The notes beneath the pieces were generated by a model, which was not told where the DNA came from, ran no database searches, and was given only the letters and a program-made list of their open reading frames with translations. A program made the position numbers and the translations under genes. A stretch of DNA of 64,000 nucleotides, taken from NCBI GenBank assembly GCA_021234155.1, contig JAJEKV010000002.1:20983726-21047725 (forward strand), written 5' to 3'. Shown here piece after piece: positions 35,016 to 48,246 of the stretch. How positions within the stretch are numbered: the first letter of the stretch is position 1; each line of letters begins with the position of its first letter. Origin of the DNA: Isoetes taiwanensis. Its lineage: Eukaryota > Streptophyta > Lycopodiopsida > Isoetales > Isoetaceae.

Positions 35016-36900
35016 GACCTCGTTGATTAATGATAAATATAAGACTAGTTTTCCATTGAATTCTAGTATATATATTAAACAATGAGACTCTCCTCTTCCA
35101 TAATGATATTTATAGACTAATATAACACTAAAATATCTAACTAGACTGCTCTATTTACATTAATTAACGATCTCAAAGCGGTTTAATTAATTCAATTTTT
35201 GCTTATGTTCTTTAGCTAAGCAGTATTCTATATATTAATTCCATTTGCCAAATTGATATTTCGTGTACACATTATCGATTATCATATAGAAGCATACCCT
35301 ATTCCATATAGACATTAGCACCTAGCAAAACCAGTTTACTACAAAAGGTTACTTTTAAGCCTTTCGTTTGTGCAGTACAGACCCTCACTTGGTGTTATAT
35401 TTGGCCACGTACCTTGGTGTCAAAAAGTGTGAGTTGTACTCTTTATCGAGTTGTGAGAATGTTTTACTAATTCATATCCTAGTTTCGATGGTGTTGTTGA
35501 TAAAAATCCGACACCAATATAGGAATTGGCGTATGTTTTAGTAAACGATCGTCGGTTTGCCCGCCTTAGCCTTATAGATACGTGCATACCAACCAATTAA
35601 AATTTATCAATAACAAAATAAAATCTTGGGGGCCAAGTAATGCAGAGAGAAGTAAATCATATTCTAAGATCGAATAGATTAAATCTCTTTATGCCAATTT
35701 TTTGAATCAAAATACGGTTTCTCGATGTTAAAAGCCATATAGGACATTCCGGCTTTTTGGACCTCCGGAATTCCTCAATGCTCCTCAAATGTGGTCCAGT
35801 CCTTCATACCCGCGTCGGATTCGGGATTAACCTTATTCATATTTCATGTGCTCCGATTCTAACTCTACAACCAAGCACAATGTCCGAGGATGAAAACAAA
35901 GGAAGAGGCCGTCCCTAGGTATACAAATAAACTAGAATGGTTTTACCCTCTATTTTGTATATTTAGATATTTATGATGGTTTGGAAAAAAATAATATCAA
36001 AGTGTGTTTATTAGAGATTTTGATATAAATCAGAATTAATCTAGTTTGTTTCACAAAGCAAGAAGGACACCGTGGCGTCTGTAAGAAAAAAGAATCAAGA
36101 GCCAATTGAGCCGGGCCGAGCTTATAAAAAGGTTACATAAGGAATAGAAAAAGGCAAGCAAGCCAATAATAACCTTCAAATACAAATGGGTAAAATTGAA
36201 AGATGAAAAGGTTACCGCATGGATTTGTGCTTATGATACCTATATTCTTTGTAATACAAAATATATTATTCTAATGCGTAAAACATGTCCGAAGCTAGGA
36301 TATTTCCCAAAATGTCCCAAGGAAAAGAGGCCGACCTAGGTAATTTTCATTTTTTCCATTCTACCTTTTTCCCATTGTGGACTTAAATAGGGTTTTTTAT
36401 CTTTGCAAGCAATTGATTATTATCTTTAGTAGTTTTCTGGTCTCATTCTCTCCAATGCCTTGAGAATTATAGTAAAAACAAAGCTCGAGAAAGATGAAGA
36501 AATTCCTATGAAGGAAGAAGAATTGAGAATCGGATAAATCGTCGAGCATACCAAAGATAAAGATCAAAAGAAAAGGAGGCCAAGTAAGTCTTTATTAGTC
36601 CTTTCTTTTCTTAAATGCAAATCATTACTTTTGATAGATTAACTTTCTCATTTTGAAGTATTTGGTATTAACATTATTTTTTTATAGGCATGGTATGCAG
36701 CCCACGCTTAGAATTACACGGTAGAGATGGAGAAATACGAGATATTGATCCATCAAATAGTCTTAAGGCGCGATAGTGGAAGATAATAGTAGCAAAGCGG
36801 TCACGGGCCAACCTCTTCCAATAGTCCCACGGGAACCGTGATTGACAAGCACAATTCTGTGGGACAACAGAGCAATATCATCCCCACTTTGCTTACAGTT
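35016..36900. other. Intergenic stretch, no gene seen
   Basis: AT-rich. Two short similar blocks (AAGGAAGAGGCCGTCCCTAG near 35,902 and AAGGAAAAGAGGCCGACCTAG near 36,320) suggest an old duplication. No coding motif is seen. Confidence 0.4.
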
Positions 36901-36904
36901 ATTT

Positions 36905-39900
36905 AGATATTAGCTTCCGAAGATGCCATTGGCTTACATCAAATCAACGCCATGCGGCTAAATGTCAAGCCCATAGGTTATGAGCTCTTAAAATGGAACA
37001 AAAGATGTCAAACATGTGGCATTGAACTACTTGATTCTTGAGAGCCTTACATTTCTGCTTTGTAACAATGGCCGTTGATTACTTCAGCCCTAAAAGGACC
37101 TTCCCCGGCAAATTATGCATCTCTACACGATAGCTGAATTTGGGCAATTCATGTATCATCAACAACCTTTTCTACGTTTCCAAAGCACTTGGCATCAAGG
37201 GAAGCTTTGTAGATCTAAAGCTGCCAACATGTATTGCTATTATGGGACGAACATACCATCCCTCTCTTATTCGCAGCGAACCAAAAAGACTCTTCATTGG
37301 TATATATACGATGACACAAGGCAGGTTTGAGCTCCCCAGAATGAAATGCGATCGATACAAAGACACTGGATCATGGAAGTTGCTGTGGTGCTAAATGTCA
37401 CAAATCCATATGTTAAAGAGTTAAGAACAAGAACGAAGCTACATCCATGCACAACAAGACTAACACCTGCTTCATGCACCCGCTCCACCTAATTTGTCAA
37501 TTTTGCAAAACAATAGCATCACAATAGAACCAGATCCGGTTAATGCGGATCTGTGAGAGCACGCTTCGGTCCTTATGAGCATTCTCGATCCCACGATGAA
37601 CCACTCCAATACCCACTATTCTACCCACACGCACACTCCCGGATGGCATCCACGAAAATGAATACAAAATGTCCCAAATAGATTGGTATCGAATCAGGCC
37701 GCTACATGAGCCACGCTCTTACGCCTTGGCGGACTTTGTAATGAGTACTAGTCGACATGTACTTTCTATAGTTGAAGAAGAGCGCCCTCAACTACTATAT
37801 TGCAACAGGGATATCGATGTAAAACTTAGCACAAAGACGAAGAAGATTTCATCGATGATGAGGACGAGGATGCTCGCCAAGGAACTCCCCTGCCAAGTCC
37901 TTCTGGGGATGCAAAAAGATGGTGTTCGGGGCAAGTTGAGACCGCTAAGCGTTGTCCGTGAGAATATGAAAACCTAGTTTTTCATAACAATGACTAGGCA
38001 AATCCTAACCGCTTAAATTAGATGCAAACTAGCACACGGTCAAAATGCCTGATATCCCAACAATTGTAGTCGATCATTCCACATGAAAGGCTCCAACACG
38101 CAAAAAACATTATCCAAAAATACTCGTCCCTTATCTTACTTAATGCATGTGGATTGAATTCCAAAAACGCGGGTTACCACATTCGCATATCGTTTACAAA
38201 GACAATGCATGAGCTTCCAATCGCGATAGGATCGACTTAATTAATTTCAGCAGAGCTACCGCATGATATGAGACATTTTCCGGGGGCACAAGTAGAAAAA
38301 TATATGATCCATAATCATTCAAGACGATGCCTCAAAGAGCGGTCAATGTTGCTATGGCTATCCAAAACCCATTAACTAAAAAAAAACATACATTGCCACA
38401 TGAAAAAGGGCTACGTGCAATACGAAGAAGGACCGCAGCCACCAACGTCGCCCCTTACATGCCGTTCCTCTTGAGAGAACTAGATTGTCACGCAGTATGC
38501 GACGTTGCATCAACCGTAGCATATATTCGTGATATCTCTATGGATATATATACAAAAGATTTGACACCACACGTTTCCATATTGAGAGGCCATAACATAC
38601 TACAACCGCAGAGAGAAATCAAGTACCACGAGCCAATCCAACACGACGCATACACATACCAAGAATGAAGTGCGTGGATTATATATCAACAGACGATACC
38701 TTTCACGATGGAAGCCGCATGGAGAATGATGTCATACCACATGTGAGAAACATCCATCCGTGAAATGCCTTCCCTCCATCTACGGACAAACAGTAAATCA
38801 ATTTGGAAGAATTTCTAAGACATCCAGAGGAATGTCTACATTAGATGATACTTCTTTACCTTCACCCCCTGAATTTAATACTCGACCTACATTCAATACA
38901 ACGAAGAATACACATTCACAACTTATAGATCAAAGCGCTCCGCTCAAGCCAACCGGACCAACTTGAGCAAGAATATCCAGTGTACCACAAGAAACATTGT
39001 TCATAAAAGATCCAAAGGCAAACTTGTTTTGTAGAATAAGACTATTACTTCCAAAAGCCTGAGAAGCATTCTATCTAAGAACCATATTACCTACGCAGAG
39101 CCGCATGATCCCGAATGAGCTCAAAAACTCACGATGGCCTAATATGAAACATATCGAGAGACCGCATGTGCAATGGGCTCCTATAGCAATGCCAACAGAG
39201 GCAATCAAAACAATGAAAGAAGCGGCCTCATGTTTGCAAACACCATCGCAGCTCGCTTCTTATTTGCATTGCTCATATTAGATGGCGGACCAAGATTAGA
39301 ACTATGGGGACATTTCGAACCGAAATGCCGGTGATTTTATCGACCAATATCATAAACGAATCACTTTGATCAAACGAGGGACTAATTGCAAAGCTAACAA
39401 CATCCTAATTCAACATGGAACAACCAACGATGCATTCGGCCTTTTACATTGACCACCACATCAAGGGACATTCAAATGAGCTCTCAAAAATTCCCCAATT
39501 ATGAGGGAATACCTAACTAAGAGTTCCAACATGTTTCAAATCATGAATAAAACCAATCAACCATCTACGACCCACATCTCAAAGCTCATCGACAAGAAAC
39601 ATTCTCCTAACCCAATCTTCATCTATGGCCAAGCAGAGCCCAAGAAAACATATATCCCGAAGCCCTATGCCTTAATACGAGGATCAAGAAACATTGTCCT
39701 CCCATGTGCTACATGGACTTGCTTCATGTCTCTACCCTGGTGGTAGAACTGCACCCTCCTTTTATTTCAAATTCGGCCATCGAGAACAACATTAATCTTC
39801 CATTCGCTACTGATCCCACTCCCCAAGGGCACGCCTAATGAGCCAAGCAAATCGCCATTATATGGGATGAGTTTCCCATGGCTAACCGAAAATATAGAGG

Positions 39901-40760
39901 CAAATTGACGGCCGCTTCAAAAGATAATGTGAACTTAATGCACCCTTTGGAGGAAAACTATTTATAGCGCTAGGAGACTTTCTACAAGTTGCAATAATCA
40001 CAAAAAAGGCAAGCAAGATACGATAATAAATAAGCTTCCATATCGCCGCACTATGGAACCACTCAAGTTCTTGAACTCAATGAACCAATTAGAAATGCCG
40101 GAGATCCCGAAGCCTGTGGTCTTTCGGGCCGATGCTGGGCGGAGAAGGGACTCCACCGAAAATGTGCCATTGACATTATTCAAAAACCACCACAAACCGA
40201 CAAGAAGTAGTTGATTTTCTATACAATGTTCAAATCGCCAAAGACCCGTAAGCTGTGAAAACAGAGGAATTTTATCTCCTAAAACATCAATTGCCGATTT
40301 AATCTAAATCCATACGCCATACAACTCTCTCGATCCGCACAAACTCTATCACAAATAAGGGATGCATTAATAGAAAATGACCAAAACCGTGACGCACTCA
40401 CCCAATGGCAAATAACAGATTTTTAAACCATGTGAGACCCATCATTGCCACAACACGAAGCTTCACTAAAGCCTAATATGATATGCCACATCACAAAGAC
40501 GCATTACGTAGACAGCAGGCCCGTTAAAAATGCTAGGGTCATCGTGAACCTCATTACAATGTATTCGCAAGTAAAATTACTCATAGGGGACCCACACCAA
40601 AAAGGACAACATTCACCCCATATCACGCAGTTGACTTCTTCACCAACCGTAAAATGGCCATGGACAATCCAATCGACGCTAACTTCCGCCGCGACCAAGA
40701 TATTCAACAACATTCAACAAATTGCCTAAGACTCACACTCCTATTAAGATTGTCATTGAC
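36905..40760 (+). pseudogene. Helitron Rep/helicase relic
   Basis: Plus-strand pieces in several frames follow the order of a plant Helitron protein (rolling-circle Rep joined to a Pif1-type helicase). Near 37,050 LLCNNGR matches the N-terminal Cys-containing part. SQIDWYRIRPLHEP (from about 37,671) and IVEEERPQLL (about 37,768) follow. The HUH nuclease site WIEFQKRGLPHSHI is intact at 38,150-38,191. KYMIHN (38,298-38,315) and PYMPFLLRELDCH (about 38,453-38,491) come next. In the helicase, Walker A is degraded to GQAEPKKT (39,627-39,650), while Walker B IWDEFPMANR (39,860-39,889) is intact. GDFLQV lies near 39,973, and LPYRRTMEPLKFL near 40,035. Stops and frameshifts are numerous. Helitron ends (5' TC, 3' hairpin plus CTRR) were not identified. 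Confidence 0.82.
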
Positions 40761-41159
40761 TTATGCAAGAAGTCTTGCCCACGGGACAAATTTTACACAA
40801 AGACTCACCCTACCGTGATACTAAAAGAGAAGATGTCCTAATTCCCTCCTAGACAAAGACAATAAAACAAACACTACAAACCAACGCCGCCTACAAGGAG
40901 CCCTCCCATGACTAAGGTGCGCGTAATTCTCCCCAAAAAAAAAAAACCTCCATTCACCCTAACGCCGACGTTCCATGTAGACGAGCACCAGCCTCCCATG
41001 TGCACCGATGCTCCTCTACTAATCGCGGCAACGCCCCCATGGAACAACCCGGTTCATTCCTGGGGTATGCAAAAATCATTATCATATCATACATGCATAC
41101 CCCCTACTATTTTCCCGCTGGACAATGTAATTTATATACACACTATCAACCGGCTCACT
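40761..41159. other. Downstream of the Helitron relic
   Basis: A C-rich, unrecognised 84-codon frame is present at 40,908-41,162. It could be the eroded C-terminal or 3' part of the Helitron, but I cannot align it. Confidence 0.3.
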
Positions 41160-41345
41160 TAAATCTTGTACATGTATAATATGATTTTAGGGGTTCTCGG
41201 CCATTTCTAATGCCACCCCTCCTCAGAATAAATATGCACTCAAACCAAAGTGGGGTTTAAGGGGAATTTTATTTTTGGCGCGTGAAATGTAATAGTTTGT
41301 GTTATACCTAAAATATTGGCCCCTTCGTAATACTAATACAACCAT
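41160..41345. repeat. Inverted piece of module X
   Basis: The reverse complement of part of module X (about 4,260-4,410 and 22,590-22,740) is recognisable here: CTTGTACATGTA, then ATATGCACTCAAACCAAAG, then GGGGTTTAAGGGGAATTTTA, then GGCCCCTTCG. This shows that the X sequence is dispersed and not only tied to the transporter duplication. Confidence 0.55.
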
Positions 41346-44300
41346 TACATTATACAAAAATATAAGTAAAAGAATCAAAGCACCGCGGAACAACAATATT
41401 TTAGAACATAGAAGTAATGAAATATGAGAATGGCAATGTTAAATACAATATTTTAGGAACATCTAAGCTAAATGAAATATGAGAATGGCAATAAAGAAAA
41501 GACATTGTGTTGATAGTTTTTGCTTACACAAAACTATAGAGGAACTACCATTTTTCCATTGTTTTGGGAACAATTTGGGAAAAATGGCTTACGCCTTAAG
41601 CCAAACTATTTACGAAGGCTTTGAACATACCTAAGGCTCTATTCTCCTTTCTAATTTTGTATATGGTGGTCCTGCAAAACATCCTTCAATTCTTTTTATC
41701 TGGAATGACGACAACTTGAACGAAGAACATTGATAAAGATTGTGGCATTAACTCATAGAACATACAAATGGCAATTCTTAGAACCTTTGTAATTTCAACA
41801 AAGGTAATATGTGTTTTACAAAAACCGCTTTTGAATTGCTTCAGCATTATAAAAGCACTTTCTATAATTTCCCACCACAAATAAACTAGAATTCTAGAGT
41901 ACACTTTATATCCTTCAGAAAATTACATGCAAGCATCGACATTAAGAAGCCTCAGAATAACCCTCCTATATAACCCGGAAACAAGTAGAAATTAAGTTAA
42001 GAGCTTTAAACAAAACTTGCATATGTAACTTAAAAACATAAAGGACTATGATGTTTTATGGTTTACACTTGATTTTAGCCTTTGGCCCTTTCTTTTCGAG
42101 AGGTCACGCCTAGCTTGTGATATGTCCTGTTCCAATTTATCTTGTCGACATCTTTTTCTTTTCCCCGCTTAGAAATCCATTAGTGTGACAAAATTAGCTT
42201 GTGATATGTCTATATTCCATTTATCTTGTCGTATACATCCAAACCGAGTATTGGAGTCAGATTACTAAGCATTGGGACTTAAATAAATCCAATTTCAAAA
42301 TGACTACCCAAGCCACATTTTATGCAAGTAAAAATGACTAATTAAAGTCGTGATATGCGATTGAGGCTAATTGATTATTCTCACAAGAAATGCCACACTA
42401 CTGTCGCCCGTGGAGAACCTATGTCGACATTGAATAGCAAATGCATAGGCAACTATTTGGATTGAGCTAAATAGCAGTGGACAGACGGATATTTCCTTTT
42501 CAAACGGTCAGGTTACATTGCAAGGGCACATTGATTATGATGCTATAAACTACTAAAATGAACAAAGAAGCAAATTCACTCCAAACACGTTTTTGAAGTG
42601 GTAGACCAATGAAGCCTGAAGTTTTAATAAAAGGGCGAAAATCGAGTTTGGTCATGGTTAATAGCAAATACAAAACTCCTAAATCATTGTCTTGTCGCTT
42701 TTAATTGAGTGAACCAAGATCCCATGAACTAGCTGAAGATGAACCAGAGAAAACCTGGTGAAATTTCGTATTTATACCCTATTTGGAGAACTGTAAGCAA
42801 AAATTTAAGAGAATGGATGGTGGGGGGTCCTCGGGGTCCTTTTCATGATTAATTACCACAAGGGCGCGAACAACGACAAGAGGAGGAGTTACTGATTTTA
42901 TCTCGGTACTCATTGTCAATTCGGCAAACGAGCATTGCAAACGTTGGTATGATGTCAAAGTTGGGCCGCCATCCCAAAACGAGGTCGGGTTTTAGAAAAA
43001 TGAACAAAGAAGATGAGGTAAATTCAATTTTATGGCATCAAATTAACGTGATTCTGCATCAAAGAACGAGATTTGGGGGTAACGTGTTTATAGGCTGCCA
43101 ACAAAAAAAGATTGTAGTGGTAACTCTTATGACACGCCAACCATTCAATCAAGAATCACCGATTAATGAATAAAACTACTGATTCGTACATTCCACCACC
43201 TCCTGCCTCTGCATTATTTATTCCCCCGTGATCAAGGCTTTTGTGGTAACTCTATGCACAAATTCAACCAAGAATGCCATTTTATTGGGCATGGGTTGGC
43301 CCTCCCGCCTCAAAAGTTAAGATGAAATCAAAAGTAAGTATTTAAGTGTGCCATTTTAGGATTTGGGTAGTGAAGCATGAAATTTGGATGGCCAGATGGC
43401 CTGCATTTCTATAACAACTCGTGCTCAAAGAGTACGTGAAAAATCGCAAAATCATTTGATCCTCGAGGTCGATTTTTTTTCCTATAAATTCTATCGATTC
43501 CGTAGAGTAAGGCAAGGAAGGAAGAAAGGACCAAAGCTTGTATCCATCTGAAAACACCTTTGCCTAATTTGCCCACGAAAATAACCTTGTATATGCAACG
43601 AGAAAATTTGGGAACTTCTAAGCCCACCGGGCCGATAGGACACATGGGTTTGGCCCGAGGAATCCGAGAGGTTTTGGCCGATGAGTTTGCGGCATTCCAT
43701 ACATTAGACTCAATATGCTATAAATTCGAATGGCAATGCATCTAGATGTTTTGTGTTGCGCTTTTCTCTATCCTTCCTGCCTGCACGATTTTCTTTAGGT
43801 CCTGGTGTATCCCCAGAGTAAGCTTCCACGAAGCCAAGTGTCCTTAAGGCGCCAAAGAGGTTGCTATTCAAGGTATGTCTTCGCCGTAAGTCAATATCCA
43901 GCCCAAATCTGACATTTTTGAATTTTTTGTTTATTTTTGGAACAGAAATGGTGGGCCAATAATCTTATATGTAAAAGATAGAGGGACACACAATGTTTCT
44001 ATAGTTCCGTGACCAATTAATTCCATAGGTCTTATTCTAGAGCAGAAATCCAAAAATAAAGAGAAAAATTGGCGCATCTCTTAGGTTTTATGTTTTGAAA
44101 GGAACCACCAACCTATAGTTCAAGACATGGACCATTATGACATGAATCTGGGAAAAACCAAACAAATGCTCCCACTACCCATCCGAAGGGATAATGTAAA
44201 ACCACCTGATGAATTAAATAAATGCTACACTCATCTTCCGTCTTGTGCCCGACTCCACCCAATCGACTTCGACTCAAACCGAACTTGAGAAGTCTAGTAA

Positions 44301-44450
44301 GAAAGATAATATAAAATGGTTGATTCGACCATGGGTAGTATATGGAAGAATCGAAGCTTGTACGCTTTTTGGTAAGAACCGAAATGGGTATGGATGCCGA
44401 AGTCTTAGTTAGATGAGATGCATGAGTTTGGTACTCATTATAAATGATAT
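41346..44450. other. Intergenic stretch with small repeats
   Basis: No gene is recognised. Direct repeats include a CAATATTTTAG...GAAATATGAGAATGGCAAT unit at about 41,395 and 41,447, and TAGCTTGTGATATGTC...ATTTATCTTGTCG at about 42,112 and 42,195. Part of the right end may be the 5' portion of the gypsy element (LTR or gag), but no primer-binding site is found. Confidence 0.35.
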
Positions 44451-44499
44451 GCAACATACCGGAAAGTTGCTAGTGCTAACCTTATAGAACCTACTTATA

Positions 44500-47400
44500 T
44501 TTGTGCAAGAGATATGCTAAAGCTAATGGTCCGAATATAGAACAAGTGCAAATTCAAGAAATTTGCTGAGGTTTTCAAAGAACACACTCATCACCGGGTG
44601 GTTCCTCATGCCCATAAATCTAGACCTTCTATAGGTTGGGATGTAAAAACCTATCGTTATTATTAATTATATCAAGCGATTCATACAGCCCATTTAAAAC
44701 GCATTGGCTATCATAGAGTGGCGAAATGTTGAAGGGTAATATTCAAGGATTGTTTGAAAATCCGAGGAAGATGGCACGCGCTTTATCCCAAGTCAAGAGT
44801 CAAGCGAGGCAAAAGGCCTCAGAGTTAGAGGAGGAAGCACCCAAGTTTTCAGACACGGGTCTAGTAGTTTCAAAGGGTGGAAAGCCCTATACTCTATATA
44901 TAGGTTTCGACTTCTAACAAGCCCTTCGCCATACCTTCATTTCAGACTACATAAGCCAAGCAAGCCTATGAGTACCATGCAACAGCTTATCTTAATCTAT
45001 TTCAAGAGAAGCACAAGAACAACTCACTTAGGATAAGGTATGTTTTTATACCAGTGGATATGTGATGCATGATTTCCTTTTTAATGTAACATGTATGGCT
45101 TGATGGCCGTCGGATTGGGATTTAGCTGCCTACCTTGAATGACTTACCTACCTTATTTGATGATGAGCCACGAGATTACATTAAAGGTGAGCCCCATATA
45201 TTTGCAACTATAGAAACTAAGACCCATTGAAAAGAAAAAAATTTAAACCTTTTATTATTCTTATGGATATGGATAGTACCTATAATTTCGAGATCCCCCG
45301 AAATGGCGTAAGCCGAATATTTGAAATCTAAGCCCAAATGGCAAGTGGGCCTTTGGGAATGCATAAGGTTGTAGGCCAACATAGAGAGATACATTTAAGA
45401 GTAGGAGCTTGTTATGAAGGCTGAAATAATGAATATAAGAAAGTATGTCCTCATTATTGGCATGGAATTTTTATACCGCAAAGCCAAACGCCGCACCGGG
45501 CGAGAAATGAGAGGTGACTTTACCGCTACCCAAAAGGTACATGCGATAGTTATATATTGTATGTCCTTGATGCAGCTTGGATAGGGACATAAGAAAGAAT
45601 AAGGTTACCGTGATTATAAAAATCACATCAATAGAACCTTCATCCACTAGTGGATTGCCAAAGGCTATCTAAGAACCCATTTAGGAAATTTGACGATCTT
45701 TCTTCCTCGGATAAGATAAAAGAATTGGCATCCTTCGTGGGTCTAGAGTGTGAGATCGCCTCTTTGCACCCTCTATTTACCAAAACCTATAAGGCTCCAT
45801 ATATAGGATGAGTAGTCCCGAGTTGGCGTAACTTACAATTGTAATGATTTTCTTTAACTTAGGATTTATCCATCCAAGCATTACGTCACCCTTGGAGCAC
45901 CAATTTATTTCTTAAGGGAAAGGATGGCTCTAAGAATGGCAAACTATAAAGAATAGGTATATACCTTTACTTAGATTCGGGATGACCAAACATAGATCTT
46001 CAACAAAGTTATCAATGATAAGGATAAAGGAAGGATATCCTTAAGTCATGCATGTTCTCGTGATGAAATCATCAGTTATGCCTTTTAGAGACTAACAATG
46101 CCCTTAAATATCTACAGAGAGATTGATAAATGTAACTTTCATGAATTTCTATCATCAATTTTCTTATGACGACTTATTTACGCGAAGACCTATATGATGG
46201 GCACCATCTTCAAATGGTTTCTTTGCAAAGGTTAAACCCTCAAAATGCAAATTTTTACAATAGAAGTTGAATATTTACAAAGATATAGTTCAATGGAACA
46301 TATATGAAACTCGATCCAACCAAGATTGACAAGAAAAAGCATGGCCAACACCTAAGAATGTTTTTCTCATATTAAATAGTTACAAAAGTATAAGGACCTT
46401 CAAAGGTAATAGTACCTCTAAAGGCGACTTACAAAAAGCATGAGAATGTTGGGCCAACATTGACGAAAAAGTGTGTAATCATTCTTTTAGAAGGTGCTTA
46501 CTAAAATCCATGTTCTTTTGGGCTATTAGGATTGTTAAAGGAAATGGATGGCCATGGATAGCAAGATAGGTGCCCTTTGATGCAAGAAGGTCGAAGTTAT
46601 CGCTTATGACTCCAAGAAAATGAATGATAGAGCAACGCTACCTATTATATGACCCTCGGAAGTTACTTGTGATTGTGTGTGAGCTTTTACTTCGGATTCG
46701 GAGGCATTATATCCTTGACAGCATAAGCTTAATGGGATAAATCATCGTGAGCCTCCAAAGGCATTTTTACTTAGCCACATCTCGCCTTAGACAAAAACTA
46801 TGTATGGAGTTTCTTGAGGAGTAGGGTTTTGAGGTAATGCACTCCTAAAATCGATGTCTTATCTCAACGGCTATTGACTACAATAACTTATCAGAATGCT
46901 ATTTGGAGCCTTAAAGAGTTTGGCAAGATAATTGGAGCATAATGACCTAGAGTTTAAGGAGGTGTGATATAGCTTGTCTAAGGCGCAGAATGTGATAAGG
47001 AACGGAAACTCAAAGCATTACAAGAAGGAAGGTAACATTTTATTTTATAAGTATATATATGCTAGAGTTGTCGAGAAGGAAACTTATCCTCCATGATACA
47101 CATCATAGTCCAATAGCAGGACATAAGACTTTATGAAGACTTATTTCAAGATAAGAATTGGTTACTTTTGGCCAAGAATGAAGAATCAGATGTAAAGTAA
47201 ATTGAGCAAAGGCTAATTTAGTTAGCAATCAAAAGCTTCCAAGTAACCGTGATGTTCCATGATTTCTAGAACTATTGACGCCTTGAACGCCAAGTGGAAA
47301 GTCAAATTACCATGGATTTGCACGGGTCTTCCAAAACAATCGAGAGGACACGATCCCTTGATTGTGATGGTCGATAAGCTCTAAGATGGCACAACTCCCC

Positions 47401-48240
47401 GCGGTAGAACCATGGTGCATTAGATATAGCATATCTTTTTCATAAAGAAGATCATCGATAGTATGCCAATGATCATTAGATAGAGACCCTAAGTTTGTTC
47501 GCAGGCTCTCTAGATGTACTTCTTTAGCCTCTATACGATAATGCTTTCAATGCGCATGTACCTACACCCAGTAAAAAATGGGTCGACAAAATGCTCCAAC
47601 CGCATAATCAGAATATGCTAAGGAATTAAGTTTGGAATAAATGGTCTAAATGGGCTTGACTATATGCATTTGGATGAGTTTTCCTATAATAATAGCAAAG
47701 CAAGAGCTCCGAGAGAGAATGTCTCCCTTCATGATCACCTATGGCTACTCAATGTCTCACTTTAGACACGTGGACAATCCTCGTACAAATGTTGAAGTGT
47801 CTTAGCAATTGCAAATCGACATCTAGTTGAGGAGGTAATGTGAGTACTTGTTGGTAGCAAGAAATAGACTGCAAATAAGCATTGAAACCTCCAAATAAGA
47901 AGGATCCTTCGAGATTATTAAGAGAGTAGGCACTTAAGCCTATAAGCCCAAACCTCCGCACATCTTAAATTTCACGAGTATTCCATGTTAAAGTTTTTAA
48001 GAAGCATACTAACGAACTAGATGAGATACTTGAGTCAAACCAACCTTGTTGAGATGATAGAAGAACAATTGAAATAGTTCCCTCAAGCTCTTTTCGATTG
48101 CATGTATAAATAGACAAGGAGGACTCAAAATATTAGTAAGGGAAGCACTTACCACCGGAAGATGCAACTTGGGCTTTCAAATGAATCTTGAAGGTGAGTG
48201 AGTCCTCTTTAGAGTGTAGATTCTGGTGATGGATCAAAAG
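44500..48240 (+). pseudogene. Ty3/gypsy retrotransposon pol relic
   Basis: Short matches in the right order mark a decayed Ty3/gypsy polyprotein, split over frames by many stops and shifts. The protease-type site (LMDMDSTYNF, 45,260-45,289) has the usual D-S/T-G changed to D-M-D. Late reverse transcriptase follows, with HHLQMV and KPSKCKFLQ at about 46,199-46,260 and KAWPTPKNV at 46,336-46,362. Then comes the integrase entry SPIAGHKT and YFKIRIGYFWPRMK (about 47,107-47,185), TGLPKQSRGHD (about 47,325-47,358), DRDPKF (47,479-47,496) and EFSYNNSK (about 47,676-47,699). The C-terminal chromodomain-like LPPEDATW ends near 48,172. Such elements copy through RNA and insert with the integrase. This copy is dead, and RT catalytic YxDD is not visible. 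Confidence 0.8.
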
Positions 48241-48246
48241 GGGGCT
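48230..48246 (+). promoter_or_regulatory. Polypurine tract of the gypsy relic
   Basis: ATGGATCAAAAGGGGG lies about 60 bases after the end of the pol relic, where plus-strand priming of an LTR retrotransposon is expected. The sequence after it (CTATTATAGTATG) would be the decayed start of the 3' LTR. Confidence 0.6.
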
